Made by a program: the position numbers and the translations under genes. This document shows positions 1 to 5,596 of a stretch of 6,806 nt of DNA, piece after piece. How positions within the stretch are numbered: position 1 is the stretch's first letter; every line of letters begins with the position of its first letter. Source of the DNA: Actinomycetota bacterium (GTDB taxonomy: Bacteria; Actinomycetota; Thermoleophilia; Solirubrobacterales; Solirubrobacteraceae); NCBI GenBank assembly GCA_005888335.1, contig VAWY01000195.1:1-6806 (forward strand), given 5' to 3'. The notes beneath the pieces are model-generated. The model was given only the letters and a program-made list of their open reading frames with translations. It had not been told where the DNA came from and made no database searches.

Positions 1-66
1 GATCTCGTGACGAGGAAGACGATCCTCGTCCCGGCGGGCAAGAGCTATCTCGCCAGGAAGCGCTGA
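1..66 (+). CDS. 3' end of an unrecognised gene (partial)
   Basis: Frame 1 is open from the window edge to a TGA at 64-66 and gives 21 residues, ending in the basic tail AGKSYLARKR. The gene starts outside the window and the visible piece is too short to assign to a family. It runs in the same direction as the HD-GYP/LuxR gene, 47 bp upstream of that gene's start. That gap carries a promoter-like hexamer, so the two are probably separately transcribed. That this is coding is an inference from the open frame, its position and the otherwise tight gene packing. Confidence 0.5.
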   Translation, partial: DLVTRKTILVPAGKSYLARKR

Positions 67-101
67 GGCGCAAGCACGAAGCTGCGGCCTGCGTTGCCGC
101 A

Positions 102-107
102 TAGTCT
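102..107 (+). promoter_or_regulatory. Candidate -10 element for a leaderless GTG start
   Basis: TAGTCT fits the TAnnnT pattern of an actinobacterial -10 box and ends 6 bp before the GTG at 114. No Shine-Dalgarno-like sequence lies between them, so transcription may begin at or next to the start codon. I see no convincing -35 element. Confidence 0.4.
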
Positions 108-113
108 CCGCGG

Positions 114-1697
114 GTGAGCGGCGATCCGGATCGCTCCGAGGTTCGCCTCGCGGAGCTCGTTGCCGCACTGTCACTCGGCATCGACCTCGGCTTCGGGCAG
201 CCGATGGAGCACGTGCTGCGCCAATGCCTGATCGCGCTGCGGCTGGCAGAGAGGCTCGGCCTCGACGAAGAGGCACGAGCGGCCGTCTACTACACGGCGT
301 TGCTGATCAACGTCGGCTGTCACACCGACGCCCACGAACAGGCGAAGTGGTTCGGCGACGACATCGCCCTGAAGTCCGGGAAGTACGACCACGAGCTGGG
401 GGGCGTGCGAGCGGCCGCGGCGGGGCTGCGGCGCCTCGGCGCAGGCAAACCGCCCCTGCATCGCTTCCGCGTCGGTCTCGAGTTCGCCCTGTCCGGCCAC
501 CGCGAGGTGGACGACATGATCTCCGAGCATGCCAAGCGGGCACGCATGCTGGCCGAGCAGCTCGCGCTGCCCGAGGAGGTGCTCGACGCGATCGGCGCAG
601 CCTATGAGCAATGGGATGGCCGCGGCTGGCCGGGTGCACTGAAGGGCGACGACGTCCCGTTGGCGTCGAGAATCGCCCAGCTGGCGGAGTTCGTCGAGGT
701 CGCACATCGCGTGGGAGGAATCGAGGCGGCGACCTCGCTCGCCCGCAGGCGCGGCGGGAAACAGTTCGATCCCGCGGTGGCCGCACTCTTGTGCTCAGAG
801 GCGGACGAGATCCTCGACGGTCTCGAGTCCGTCGGGAACTGGGAGACCGTGATCGGGGCCGAGCCGGCACTCGGCGTCGTGCTCTCGGGCGAACGCTTCG
901 ACGACGCGCTCGCCGCGATTGCGAACTTCGTCGACCTGAAGTCGCCGTACCTGCTCGGACATTCACGAGCGGTAGCAGACCTCGCGGCAGAGGCGGCCGC
1001 ACAGCTCGGGTTGCCGGAGCCGGAGGTTCGGACGCTTCGACGCGCGGGCCTCGTCCATGACTTCGGCCGGCTCGGTGTGTCGAACGCGATCTGGGACAAG
1101 CGAGGGCCGCTCGGTGCGGGCGAGTGGGAACGCGTGCGCACGCACCCGTATCTGACCGAGCGCATGCTCCACGGCTCGAAGGCGCTGGCGCCGCTCGGCG
1201 CGATCGCAGTGCAGCATTGCGAGCGCCTCGACGGCTCGGGCTACCCACGCGGATTGACGGGCAACGCCGTCTCCCGCCCCGCACGAATCCTGGGCGCGGC
1301 CGATGCGTACCAGGCGATGCGCGAGCCGCGTCCACACCGGCCGCAACGCACCGCCGACGAGGCGGCCGCGAACCTGCGGGCCGACGTCAAGGCCGGCCGC
1401 CTCGACGCGGAGGCAGCCGACGCAGTTCTCAGCGCCGCCGGCCACCGGGTCCCGCGTCGCCGCGAAGGGCCGGCGGGACTCACCGTGCGCGAAGTCGAGG
1501 TGCTCAGGCTGCTCGCGCAGGGGTTGTCGAACAAGGAGATCGCCGCGCGGCTCGTGATCTCGCCGAAGACCGCGGGCAACCACATCGAGCACATCTACGC
1601 CAAGATCGACGCCTCCAGCCGCGCGACGGCGAGCCTGTTCGCCGTGCAGCACGGGCTCCTTCCCGAAGAGGAGTTCGCGGTGAGCTCGGTGACCTGA
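114..1697 (+). CDS. HD-GYP domain protein with C-terminal LuxR-type HTH
   Basis: Predicted cytoplasmic signalling regulator of 527 residues. Residues about 25-200 form a degenerate first HD-GYP-like half: CHTDA near 69-73, and QWDGRGWPG near 166-174 where DGxGYP is expected. Residues about 275-420 form a better-kept HD-GYP domain with GHSRAV (H283), the HD pair H315/D316, H344, the segment HCERLDGSGYPRG (368-380) and D397. Residues about 455-515 are a LuxR/GerE helix-turn-helix with the typical LTVREVEVLRLLAQGLSNKE start. HD-GYP domains typically hydrolyse cyclic di-GMP, but here the usual HHE metal motif reads HCE (C369) and HDxGK reads HDFGR, so catalysis is uncertain and the domain may only sense a ligand. 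The architecture resembles a family common in Actinobacteria. GTG 114 is chosen because conserved sequence begins almost at once and a -10-like box lies just upstream. Targets are unknown. Confidence 0.93.
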   Translation: MSGDPDRSEVRLAELVAALSLGIDLGFGQPMEHVLRQCLIALRLAERLGLDEEARAAVYYTALLINVGCHTDAHEQAKWFGDDIALKSGKYDHELGGVRAAAAGLRRLGAGKPPLHRFRVGLEFALSGHREVDDMISEHAKRARMLAEQLALPEEVLDAIGAAYEQWDGRGWPGALKGDDVPLASRIAQLAEFVEVAHRVGGIEAATSLARRRGGKQFDPAVAALLCSEADEILDGLESVGNWETVIGAEPALGVVLSGERFDDALAAIANFVDLKSPYLLGHSRAVADLAAEAAAQLGLPEPEVRTLRRAGLVHDFGRLGVSNAIWDKRGPLGAGEWERVRTHPYLTERMLHGSKALAPLGAIAVQHCERLDGSGYPRGLTGNAVSRPARILGAADAYQAMREPRPHRPQRTADEAAANLRADVKAGRLDAEAADAVLSAAGHRVPRRREGPAGLTVREVEVLRLLAQGLSNKEIAARLVISPKTAGNHIEHIYAKIDASSRATASLFAVQHGLLPEEEFAVSSVT

Positions 1698-1741
1698 AGA
1701 GTCGTCCGCCGGAAGGCCGGGTGATCAGCGACCGCCTGACG

Positions 1742-1775
1742 ACCCTGGTGCCAGGCCCGGGCCTGGCACCAGGGT
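1742..1775. repeat. Perfect 34-bp palindrome
   Basis: The arm ACCCTGGTGCCAGGCCC is followed directly by its exact reverse complement, with no spacer and no mismatch. It lies 44 bp after the stop of the HD-GYP/LuxR gene, in the gap before the minus-strand ArsR remnant. It has no following T-tract, so it is not a classic intrinsic terminator, though it could still form a hairpin or cruciform. It resembles REP-like dispersed palindromes. Only one copy is present in this window, so whether it is repeated in the genome cannot be judged here. Confidence 0.8.
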
Positions 1776-1783
1776 GACGTCGT

Positions 1784-1900
1784 TCAGTCGAGACCCATGA
1801 GGTACTCGGCGACAACTCTGCGTGATGAGGCCGGCGCGCTCGAGCACCCGGAGGTGCTTCGAGACGGCGGGGCCGCTGATCGGAAACGGCACGCGATTGG
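1784..1900 (-). pseudogene. ArsR-family HTH remnant
   Basis: The minus strand here encodes PFPISGPAVSKHLRVLERAG followed by LIT. This closely matches the recognition region of the intact ArsR gene nearby (PFPISVQAVSKHLKVLERAG, then LVT). By eye, 1820-1890 aligns without gaps to 2483-2553 with about 12 mismatches in 71 bp. The first half of an ArsR domain is missing. After the recognition helix the frame degenerates into sequence unlike ArsR and runs into the palindrome, while a neighbouring frame would read RRVVAEYLMGLD and stop at 1784-1786. This looks like a truncated, internally deleted paralogue just downstream of the SRPBCC gene. A short functional HTH peptide is possible but unlikely. 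The rest of the 1698-1909 gap, apart from the palindrome, shows nothing recognisable. Confidence 0.65.
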
Positions 1901-1909
1901 CTCCGGTTG

Positions 1910-2356
1910 TCAAGCCCCGCTCAGGCGCTCCGCGATCCGGTCGAAGAAGCCCGACCAGCCCTGGCCGGCCCGCTCGTAGACCTCGGGCGGCAGGGTCCCG
2001 CGCTGCTCGAAGCGCATCTCCGTCCGGCCGCCGCCGAGGTCGGTGAGGACGACGGTGACGAGCTCGTAGGCGTCCTCGCCCGGCTGGTCGGAGACCGTGA
2101 AGACGAGCCGCTCAGGGGCCACGACCTCGCGATACTCACCCTTCCATTTGATCTCGCGGCGCCCGGGCTCGGCGAACATCGTCAGGCGCCACGAGCCCCC
2201 GGGCCTCACGTCCATCGACACGGAGGCGAGCGGTACCTCCGACTCGCTGCCGCCGAACCAGTCGGCGAAGCGCTCGGGCTCGGTCCACTCCCTCCAGACC
2301 TGCTCGCGCGGCGCGTCGAAGAGCCGCGTGATCGTGATCCCTGTCGACTCAGCCAC
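1910..2356 (-). CDS. SRPBCC / AHSA1-like domain protein
   Basis: 148 residues, the full length for a single START/Bet v 1-like (SRPBCC, AHSA1 type) domain. Family features include TRLFDAPREQVWREWTEPER leading into FADWFGG (residues 10-36), DVRPGGSWRLTM (49-60), WKGEYREVVAPERLVFT (71-87), GGGRTEMRFEQRG (108-120) and the C-terminal helix GWSGFFDRIAERL. The fold forms a hydrophobic ligand pocket; no ligand can be predicted. The GTG start at 2356 overlaps the stop of the upstream ArsR gene by 8 bp, so the two are probably translationally coupled. Pairing of ArsR with AHSA1-like proteins is a common actinobacterial arrangement. The gene should share the ArsR gene's autoregulated promoter. Confidence 0.9.
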   Translation of the reverse strand: MAESTGITITRLFDAPREQVWREWTEPERFADWFGGSESEVPLASVSMDVRPGGSWRLTMFAEPGRREIKWKGEYREVVAPERLVFTVSDQPGEDAYELVTVVLTDLGGGRTEMRFEQRGTLPPEVYERAGQGWSGFFDRIAERLSGA

Positions 2357-2663
2357 GCAGGCGCTCGTCGAGACGGTCGAAGCTGCCTCGCCAGAACCGG
2401 CGGTACGTGTCGATCCAGTCGCGGGCGTCCTTCAACGGCCTCCCCTGCAGGTTGGCAGGCCGGAACTGCGCCGAGCGGCCGCGCGTGACGAGCCCCGCAC
2501 GCTCGAGCACCTTCAGGTGCTTCGAGACCGCCTGGACGCTGATCGGGAACGGCTCGGCCAGCTCGTTCACCGTCGCCTCGCCCTTCGCGAGCCGCGCGAG
2601 AATCTCGCGCCGGGTCGGATCGGCGAGGGCCGCGAACGTGCTCGTGAGCTGGTCGACCGCCAT
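2349..2663 (-). CDS. ArsR-family winged-helix transcriptional regulator
   Basis: 104 residues, normal for the family. FAALADPTRREILARLAKGE (10-29) is the hallmark N-terminal helix, followed by the HTH with recognition helix around SVQAVSKHLKVLERAGLV (42-59), a wing, and a C-terminal segment DWIDTYRRFWRGSFDRLDER (82-101). The metal-binding cysteine motif of ArsR/SmtB metal sensors (ELCVCDL) is absent and there is no cysteine at all, so it is not an arsenic or zinc sensor of that kind. It belongs to the subgroup usually found with SRPBCC proteins. The ATG at 2661-2663 is preceded by a GCAGGA element about 10 nt upstream. The promoter region is shared with a divergent reductase gene and holds a candidate operator, suggesting autorepression. 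The inducer is unknown. Confidence 0.93.
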   Translation of the reverse strand: MAVDQLTSTFAALADPTRREILARLAKGEATVNELAEPFPISVQAVSKHLKVLERAGLVTRGRSAQFRPANLQGRPLKDARDWIDTYRRFWRGSFDRLDERLRG

Positions 2664-2684
2664 CTAGTAATCATCCTGCTGGTT

Positions 2685-2710
2685 TAGCAACTCTGAAGTT
2701 GATTATGCTA
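2685..2710. promoter_or_regulatory. Candidate ArsR operator over divergent promoters
   Basis: Two interleaved inverted repeats are visible: CAACT (2688-2692) with AGTTG (2697-2701) around a 4-bp centre, and TAGCA (2685-2689) with TGCTA (2706-2710). The region is AT-rich compared with its surroundings. It overlaps candidate -10 boxes for both directions: TATGCT (2704-2709, plus strand) and CATAAT (2702-2707 read on the minus strand). A repressor bound here could control both the ArsR-SRPBCC operon and the reductase-oxidase pair. Operator assignment is inferred from position and symmetry; no -35 boxes are convincing. Confidence 0.6.
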
Positions 2711-2726
2711 GCCGAGAATCCGGACG

Positions 2727-2735
2727 AAGGAGGAG
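2727..2735 (+). promoter_or_regulatory. Strong Shine-Dalgarno site that fixes the reductase start
   Basis: AAGGAGGAG contains GGAGG (2729-2733), 7 nt before the ATG at 2741. This favours 2741 over the in-frame ATG at 2699, which would add 14 unconserved residues and lie inside the promoter/operator. Confidence 0.85.
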
Positions 2736-2740
2736 TCAGC

Positions 2741-3313
2741 ATGGGCAGGATCGTGGTGACGGAGTTCGTTTCGCTGGACGGTGTCATGGAGGACCCGGGG
2801 GGCGCCGAGGGCTTCAAGTACGGAGGCTGGACCTTCGAGATCAGCCGCGGCGACGAGGGCGACCGGTTCAAGCTCGACGAAGCGCTCTCGGCCGAGGCCC
2901 TGCTGCTCGGCCGGGTCACCTACGAGGGCTTCGCCGCGGCCTGGCCCTCCAGGGAGGGGGAGTTCGCCGACAAGTTCAACACGATGCCGAAGTACGTCGT
3001 CTCCTCGACCCTCGAGAGCCCTGAATGGAACAACTCGACCGTGCTGAAGGGCAACGTCCAGGAGGCGGTCGCGAAGTTGAGGCAGGAACAGGACGGCGAC
3101 ATCGTCGTCCACGGCAGCGCCCAACTGGTGCGTGCACTGGTCGAGCACGACCTCGTGGACGAGCTCCGGTTGATGCTCTTCCCGGTCGTGCTCGGAAGCG
3201 GCAAGCGCCTCTTCGACGAGACGAGCGACAAGAAGCCGCTGCGGCTCGTCGACTCGAGGATCGTCGGCGACGGCGTGGCGATTCTCGTCTACCAACCTGC
3301 CGCGGGCTCGTGA
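2741..3313 (+). CDS. Dihydrofolate reductase family protein (RibD C-terminal domain)
   Basis: 190 residues, usual length for single-domain RibD_C/DHFR-like proteins. Recognisable blocks are VTEFVSLDGVMEDP (6-19), LLLGRVTYEGFAAAWP (54-69), KYVVSSTLESPEWNN (84-98), GDIVVHGSAQLVRALV (119-134) and LVDELRLMLFPVVLGSGKRL (138-157). The fold binds NADPH and suggests a reductase, but members outside riboflavin and folate synthesis mostly lack known substrates, so neither folA nor ribD should be assumed. A strong Shine-Dalgarno site supports this start. The stop overlaps the start of the following FAD oxidase (GTGA, 3310-3313), so the two are probably an operon. It is divergent from the ArsR-SRPBCC operon and may be controlled by that ArsR. 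Confidence 0.92.
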   Translation: MGRIVVTEFVSLDGVMEDPGGAEGFKYGGWTFEISRGDEGDRFKLDEALSAEALLLGRVTYEGFAAAWPSREGEFADKFNTMPKYVVSSTLESPEWNNSTVLKGNVQEAVAKLRQEQDGDIVVHGSAQLVRALVEHDLVDELRLMLFPVVLGSGKRLFDETSDKKPLRLVDSRIVGDGVAILVYQPAAGS

Positions 3314-4650
3314 GCACGAGCGTCGACGAGCTGCGGCGGTCGCTCGAGGGCTCTGTCGTCTTGCCCGCCGATCCGGACTACGACACCGCGCGCAGCGGCT
3401 TCAACGCCCTCGTCGACCGGCGGCCGGCGCTGATTGCGCGTTGCCTGAGTCCCGGCGACGTCGCGGTCGCATTCGACTTCGCGCGCACGCACGAACTGCA
3501 GGTGGCGGTGCGCGGGGGCGGCCACAATCCGGCGGGGCATTGCACCGTCGACGACGGCCTCGTGATCGACCTGTCCCTGATGCGCACCGTCGACGTCGAC
3601 GGCGAGACTCGCATCGCCCGGGCCGCCGGCGGCGCGACCTGGCTCGACTTCGATGCGGCGACGCAGGCGGTCGGGCTCGTCACACCAGGCGGCGTCGTGG
3701 GCTCGACGGGCGTTGCGGGGCTGACACTCGGCGGCGGCATCGGCCACCTGACGGCGCAGCACGGCCTCACGTGCGACAACCTCGTCGGCGCCGAGCTCGT
3801 CACTCCGGACGGGGCCGTCGTCCACACGAGTGCCGCTGAGAACGCCGAGCTCCTCTGGGCGCTCCGCGGCGCGGGCGGCAACTTCGGCGTCGCGACGCGA
3901 CTCGAGTTCCGCCTGCATCCGCTCGAGCGTGTCGTCGGAGGCCGCCTCGTATTCTCCGGACGAGGAGTTCGCGAGGCGCTCCGCCGCTTCCGCGACCTCG
4001 CTGTCCGCTCGCCGCGCGATCTCAGCTGCCAGGCCGGGCTCGGGGTCGACGAGTCGCTCGAGCCCGTTCTCGTCGTTGCTCCTTGCTACACGGGCGCGGA
4101 CGGTGATCCGGAGGAGCTCCGTGAGCTGAGCTCGGCGCCCGGCCTCGTCGAGGACGGCCTGAGGGCGCACACGTTCCTCGACCAGCAGCGCGTGCTCGAC
4201 TCGCCGTACGGCGAGAACCGGCACTACTGGAAGGGTCACTTCGTGCGTGAGCTCTCCGACGAGCTGCTCGACGAGCTGCTCCAACGCATCGTCGCGTTGG
4301 GCCGGCCGCCTGGGGGGATCCTGATCGAGTCCCTTCACGGCGCGCCGACGGATGCCGACGCAGCCACCGGCGTTGTCAGCTTTCGCAAGGCGGCTTTCAA
4401 CATCAGCGCGATGGCCACGTGGCAGGACGCGACCCTCGACGAGAAATACATCGCCTGGGCGCGCGAGACGGCGGCAGCCCTCGAGCCGTGGTCACTTGGC
4501 GGCTACGTCAACTACATGCAGGCCGACGAGCCGATCGAGCGCGTGCGCGCAGCCTTCGGCACGGACGCCTTCGACCGCCTCCAGGCACTCAAACTGCGGT
4601 ACGACCCGGAGAACGTGCTGCGGCGCAACCAGAACATCCCACCGCCGTAG
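3310..4650 (+). CDS. FAD-linked oxidase, berberine-bridge-enzyme-like
   Basis: 446 residues. The N-terminal FAD-binding domain (PCMH/FAD_binding_4 type, about 35-205) has AVRGGGHNPAGHC (66-78) and LGGGIGHLTAQHGLTCDNLV (140-159). The C-terminal BBE domain ends with YVNYM (399-403) and LKLRYDPENVLRRNQNIPPP (near 427-446). H72 matches the histidine and C155 the cysteine that carry bicovalently attached FAD in this family, so 8-alpha-histidyl, 6-S-cysteinyl FAD is predicted. Members oxidise sugars, alcohols or secondary metabolites using O2; the substrate cannot be read here. No signal peptide is seen, so it is probably cytoplasmic. GTG 3310 is chosen because it overlaps the preceding stop codon and the family sequence starts soon after; a frame extending upstream to 3025 merely shadows the reductase gene. 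Translation is probably coupled to the reductase. Confidence 0.94.
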   Translation: MSTSVDELRRSLEGSVVLPADPDYDTARSGFNALVDRRPALIARCLSPGDVAVAFDFARTHELQVAVRGGGHNPAGHCTVDDGLVIDLSLMRTVDVDGETRIARAAGGATWLDFDAATQAVGLVTPGGVVGSTGVAGLTLGGGIGHLTAQHGLTCDNLVGAELVTPDGAVVHTSAAENAELLWALRGAGGNFGVATRLEFRLHPLERVVGGRLVFSGRGVREALRRFRDLAVRSPRDLSCQAGLGVDESLEPVLVVAPCYTGADGDPEELRELSSAPGLVEDGLRAHTFLDQQRVLDSPYGENRHYWKGHFVRELSDELLDELLQRIVALGRPPGGILIESLHGAPTDADAATGVVSFRKAAFNISAMATWQDATLDEKYIAWARETAAALEPWSLGGYVNYMQADEPIERVRAAFGTDAFDRLQALKLRYDPENVLRRNQNIPPP

Positions 4651-4653
4651 ACG

Positions 4654-5277
4654 TCACGCCTTCTCGTTGTCGACGAGGCCGGGCAGCCACGCTCGAACCG
4701 CGTCGGCCACCGCGCCAATGTCGGTCCTCAAGCTGTGGTCGCCCGGCACCTGGACCACCGTGCGACGCGCGGCGGCGGGCGGAATGCCAAACGGATCACG
4801 CGCCCCCTGCACGACCAGCGTCGGGACCGTCACCGCGTCGAGCTCGGGGAGACGGCTCGGTGTCGTCGCGGCGCGCCCCGGCGGCAGGAGCGGAAACGCA
4901 AGGCAGAGCACCCCCACTGCGCCGGTTGCCCCCGCGGTGCGGCACGCGACGCGCGCGCCCGACGAGCGGCCGCCGACGACGAGCCGCCGCCCGCGCAGCT
5001 CGCCCGCGAGTAAGTAGTCGATCACCGCCGTCCAGGCGGCGTCGAGCTGGTGCGCCGGCGCGGGTGAGCGGCGACCGGCGACGCGGTAGGGCTGCTCGAC
5101 GAGCGCGACGCTGAACCCTTCCGAACGGGCGACGCTCGTCACCGCCGCCAGATCGCGCGAGGCTACCCCGCCGCCGGCTCCGTGCCCGAGGACGAGCGCG
5201 GCCTTCGGCTCACCGGCGGCAGGGTGCAGATGGGCGTTCGCCCGGCCGTGCGGTGTCTCCACTGCGAGCAGCGTCAC
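4654..5277 (-). CDS. Alpha/beta hydrolase, KANL3/Tex30-like
   Basis: 207 residues, a compact alpha/beta hydrolase without a lid domain. Visible parts: oxyanion-loop motif LVLGHGAGGG (28-37), nucleophile elbow GGRSSGAR (102-109; GxSxG with S105), the acid in GARDPFG (D161), and the catalytic histidine in GDHSLR (H181). The Ser-Asp-His triad is complete and in order. The pattern matches the small family related to KANL3/Tex30 (COG3571-like), whose bacterial substrates are undefined. No signal peptide is evident. The GTG at 5275-5277 gives a start just ahead of the first strand; no clear Shine-Dalgarno site precedes it, and an in-frame GTG five codons later is an alternative. It converges on the FAD oxidase with only 3 bp between stop codons, so no separate terminator fits between them. 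Confidence 0.9.
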   Translation of the reverse strand: MTLLAVETPHGRANAHLHPAAGEPKAALVLGHGAGGGVASRDLAAVTSVARSEGFSVALVEQPYRVAGRRSPAPAHQLDAAWTAVIDYLLAGELRGRRLVVGGRSSGARVACRTAGATGAVGVLCLAFPLLPPGRAATTPSRLPELDAVTVPTLVVQGARDPFGIPPAAARRTVVQVPGDHSLRTDIGAVADAVRAWLPGLVDNEKA

Positions 5278-5350
5278 AGCGGACCATGCTGGCAGACGAA
5301 GCGTTCCCGACGAGCGACGAGACTCCCCGGCGCCGGATCAGGGATCGCGC

Positions 5351-5356
5351 TAGCCT
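5351..5356 (+). promoter_or_regulatory. Candidate -10 element of the DUF1918 gene
   Basis: TAGCCT fits TAnnnT and lies 39 bp before the ATG at 5396, leaving room for a short leader with the Shine-Dalgarno site. It lies in the 118-bp gap (5278-5395) between divergent genes; I see no good -35 box and nothing else recognisable in the gap. Confidence 0.35.
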
Positions 5357-5384
5357 CCGGTTCAGGACAAGCAAGGCCGAAGCG

Positions 5385-5391
5385 AAGGAGG
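5385..5391 (+). promoter_or_regulatory. Shine-Dalgarno site of the DUF1918 gene
   Basis: AAGGAGG ends 4 nt before the ATG at 5396. It is a full-strength site with slightly short spacing and supports real plus-strand translation of a gene that is otherwise overlapped by a long minus-strand frame. Confidence 0.75.
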
Positions 5392-5395
5392 CCAG

Positions 5396-5596
5396 ATGAG
5401 GGCTCATGCCGGAGACCGGATCGTGGTCGAGTCGGAACGGGCAGCCCAGCCGGGACGTGCGGGGGTGGTCGAGGAGGTCCTCTGCGAGGATCCGGCGCGG
5501 GTGCGAGTCCGGTGGGACGACGGACACACGAGCGTGCTCACACCTTCGGCCGGCGCCGCGAGCATCACACCCGCGGAGGCGAAGGCCACGTCGTGA
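5396..5596 (+). CDS. DUF1918 domain protein
   Basis: 66 residues. The pattern GDRIVVESERAAQPGRAGVV (6-25) followed by VRVRWDDGHTSVLTPSAGA (36-54) is that of DUF1918, a small SH3-barrel-like domain widespread in Actinobacteria with no established function. Here the domain makes up the whole protein, as is common for the family. A Shine-Dalgarno site precedes the ATG. No transmembrane segment or signal peptide is seen. It stands as a single-gene unit: divergent from the alpha/beta hydrolase and convergent with the EamA exporter, whose frame runs antisense through almost all of this gene. A hairpin begins 4 bp after its stop. Confidence 0.88.
   Translation: MRAHAGDRIVVESERAAQPGRAGVVEEVLCEDPARVRVRWDDGHTSVLTPSAGAASITPAEAKATS

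Noticed and set aside
307..1335. Long minus-strand open frame opposite the HD-GYP/LuxR gene
   Set aside because: Arg/Pro/Ser-rich translation with no domain pattern; it is a GC-driven shadow of a well-supported gene.
1742..1775. Palindrome as a conventional intrinsic terminator
   Set aside because: No T-tract on either side and no loop; termination cannot be excluded but the evidence does not favour it.
1725..1913. 62-residue minus-strand frame as an intact small ArsR protein
   Set aside because: It contains only the recognition-helix region, lacks the N-terminal helices, and its tail is encoded by the palindrome; treated as a remnant.
1907..2488. Plus-strand open frame across the SRPBCC and ArsR genes
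   Set aside because: No family resemblance and no ribosome binding site; the minus-strand frames match known families along their full length.
2699..2740. Upstream ATG for the reductase
   Set aside because: It lies within the promoter/operator and adds unconserved residues; a strong Shine-Dalgarno site specifies ATG 2741.
3025..3309. N-terminal extension of the FAD oxidase to an upstream ATG
   Set aside because: The added 95 residues are Arg/Pro-rich shadow of the reductase gene; GTG 3310 overlapping the reductase stop fits better.
3289..4338. Long minus-strand frame opposite the FAD oxidase
   Set aside because: Composition typical of antisense GC-rich frames; the plus strand carries complete FAD-binding and BBE motifs.
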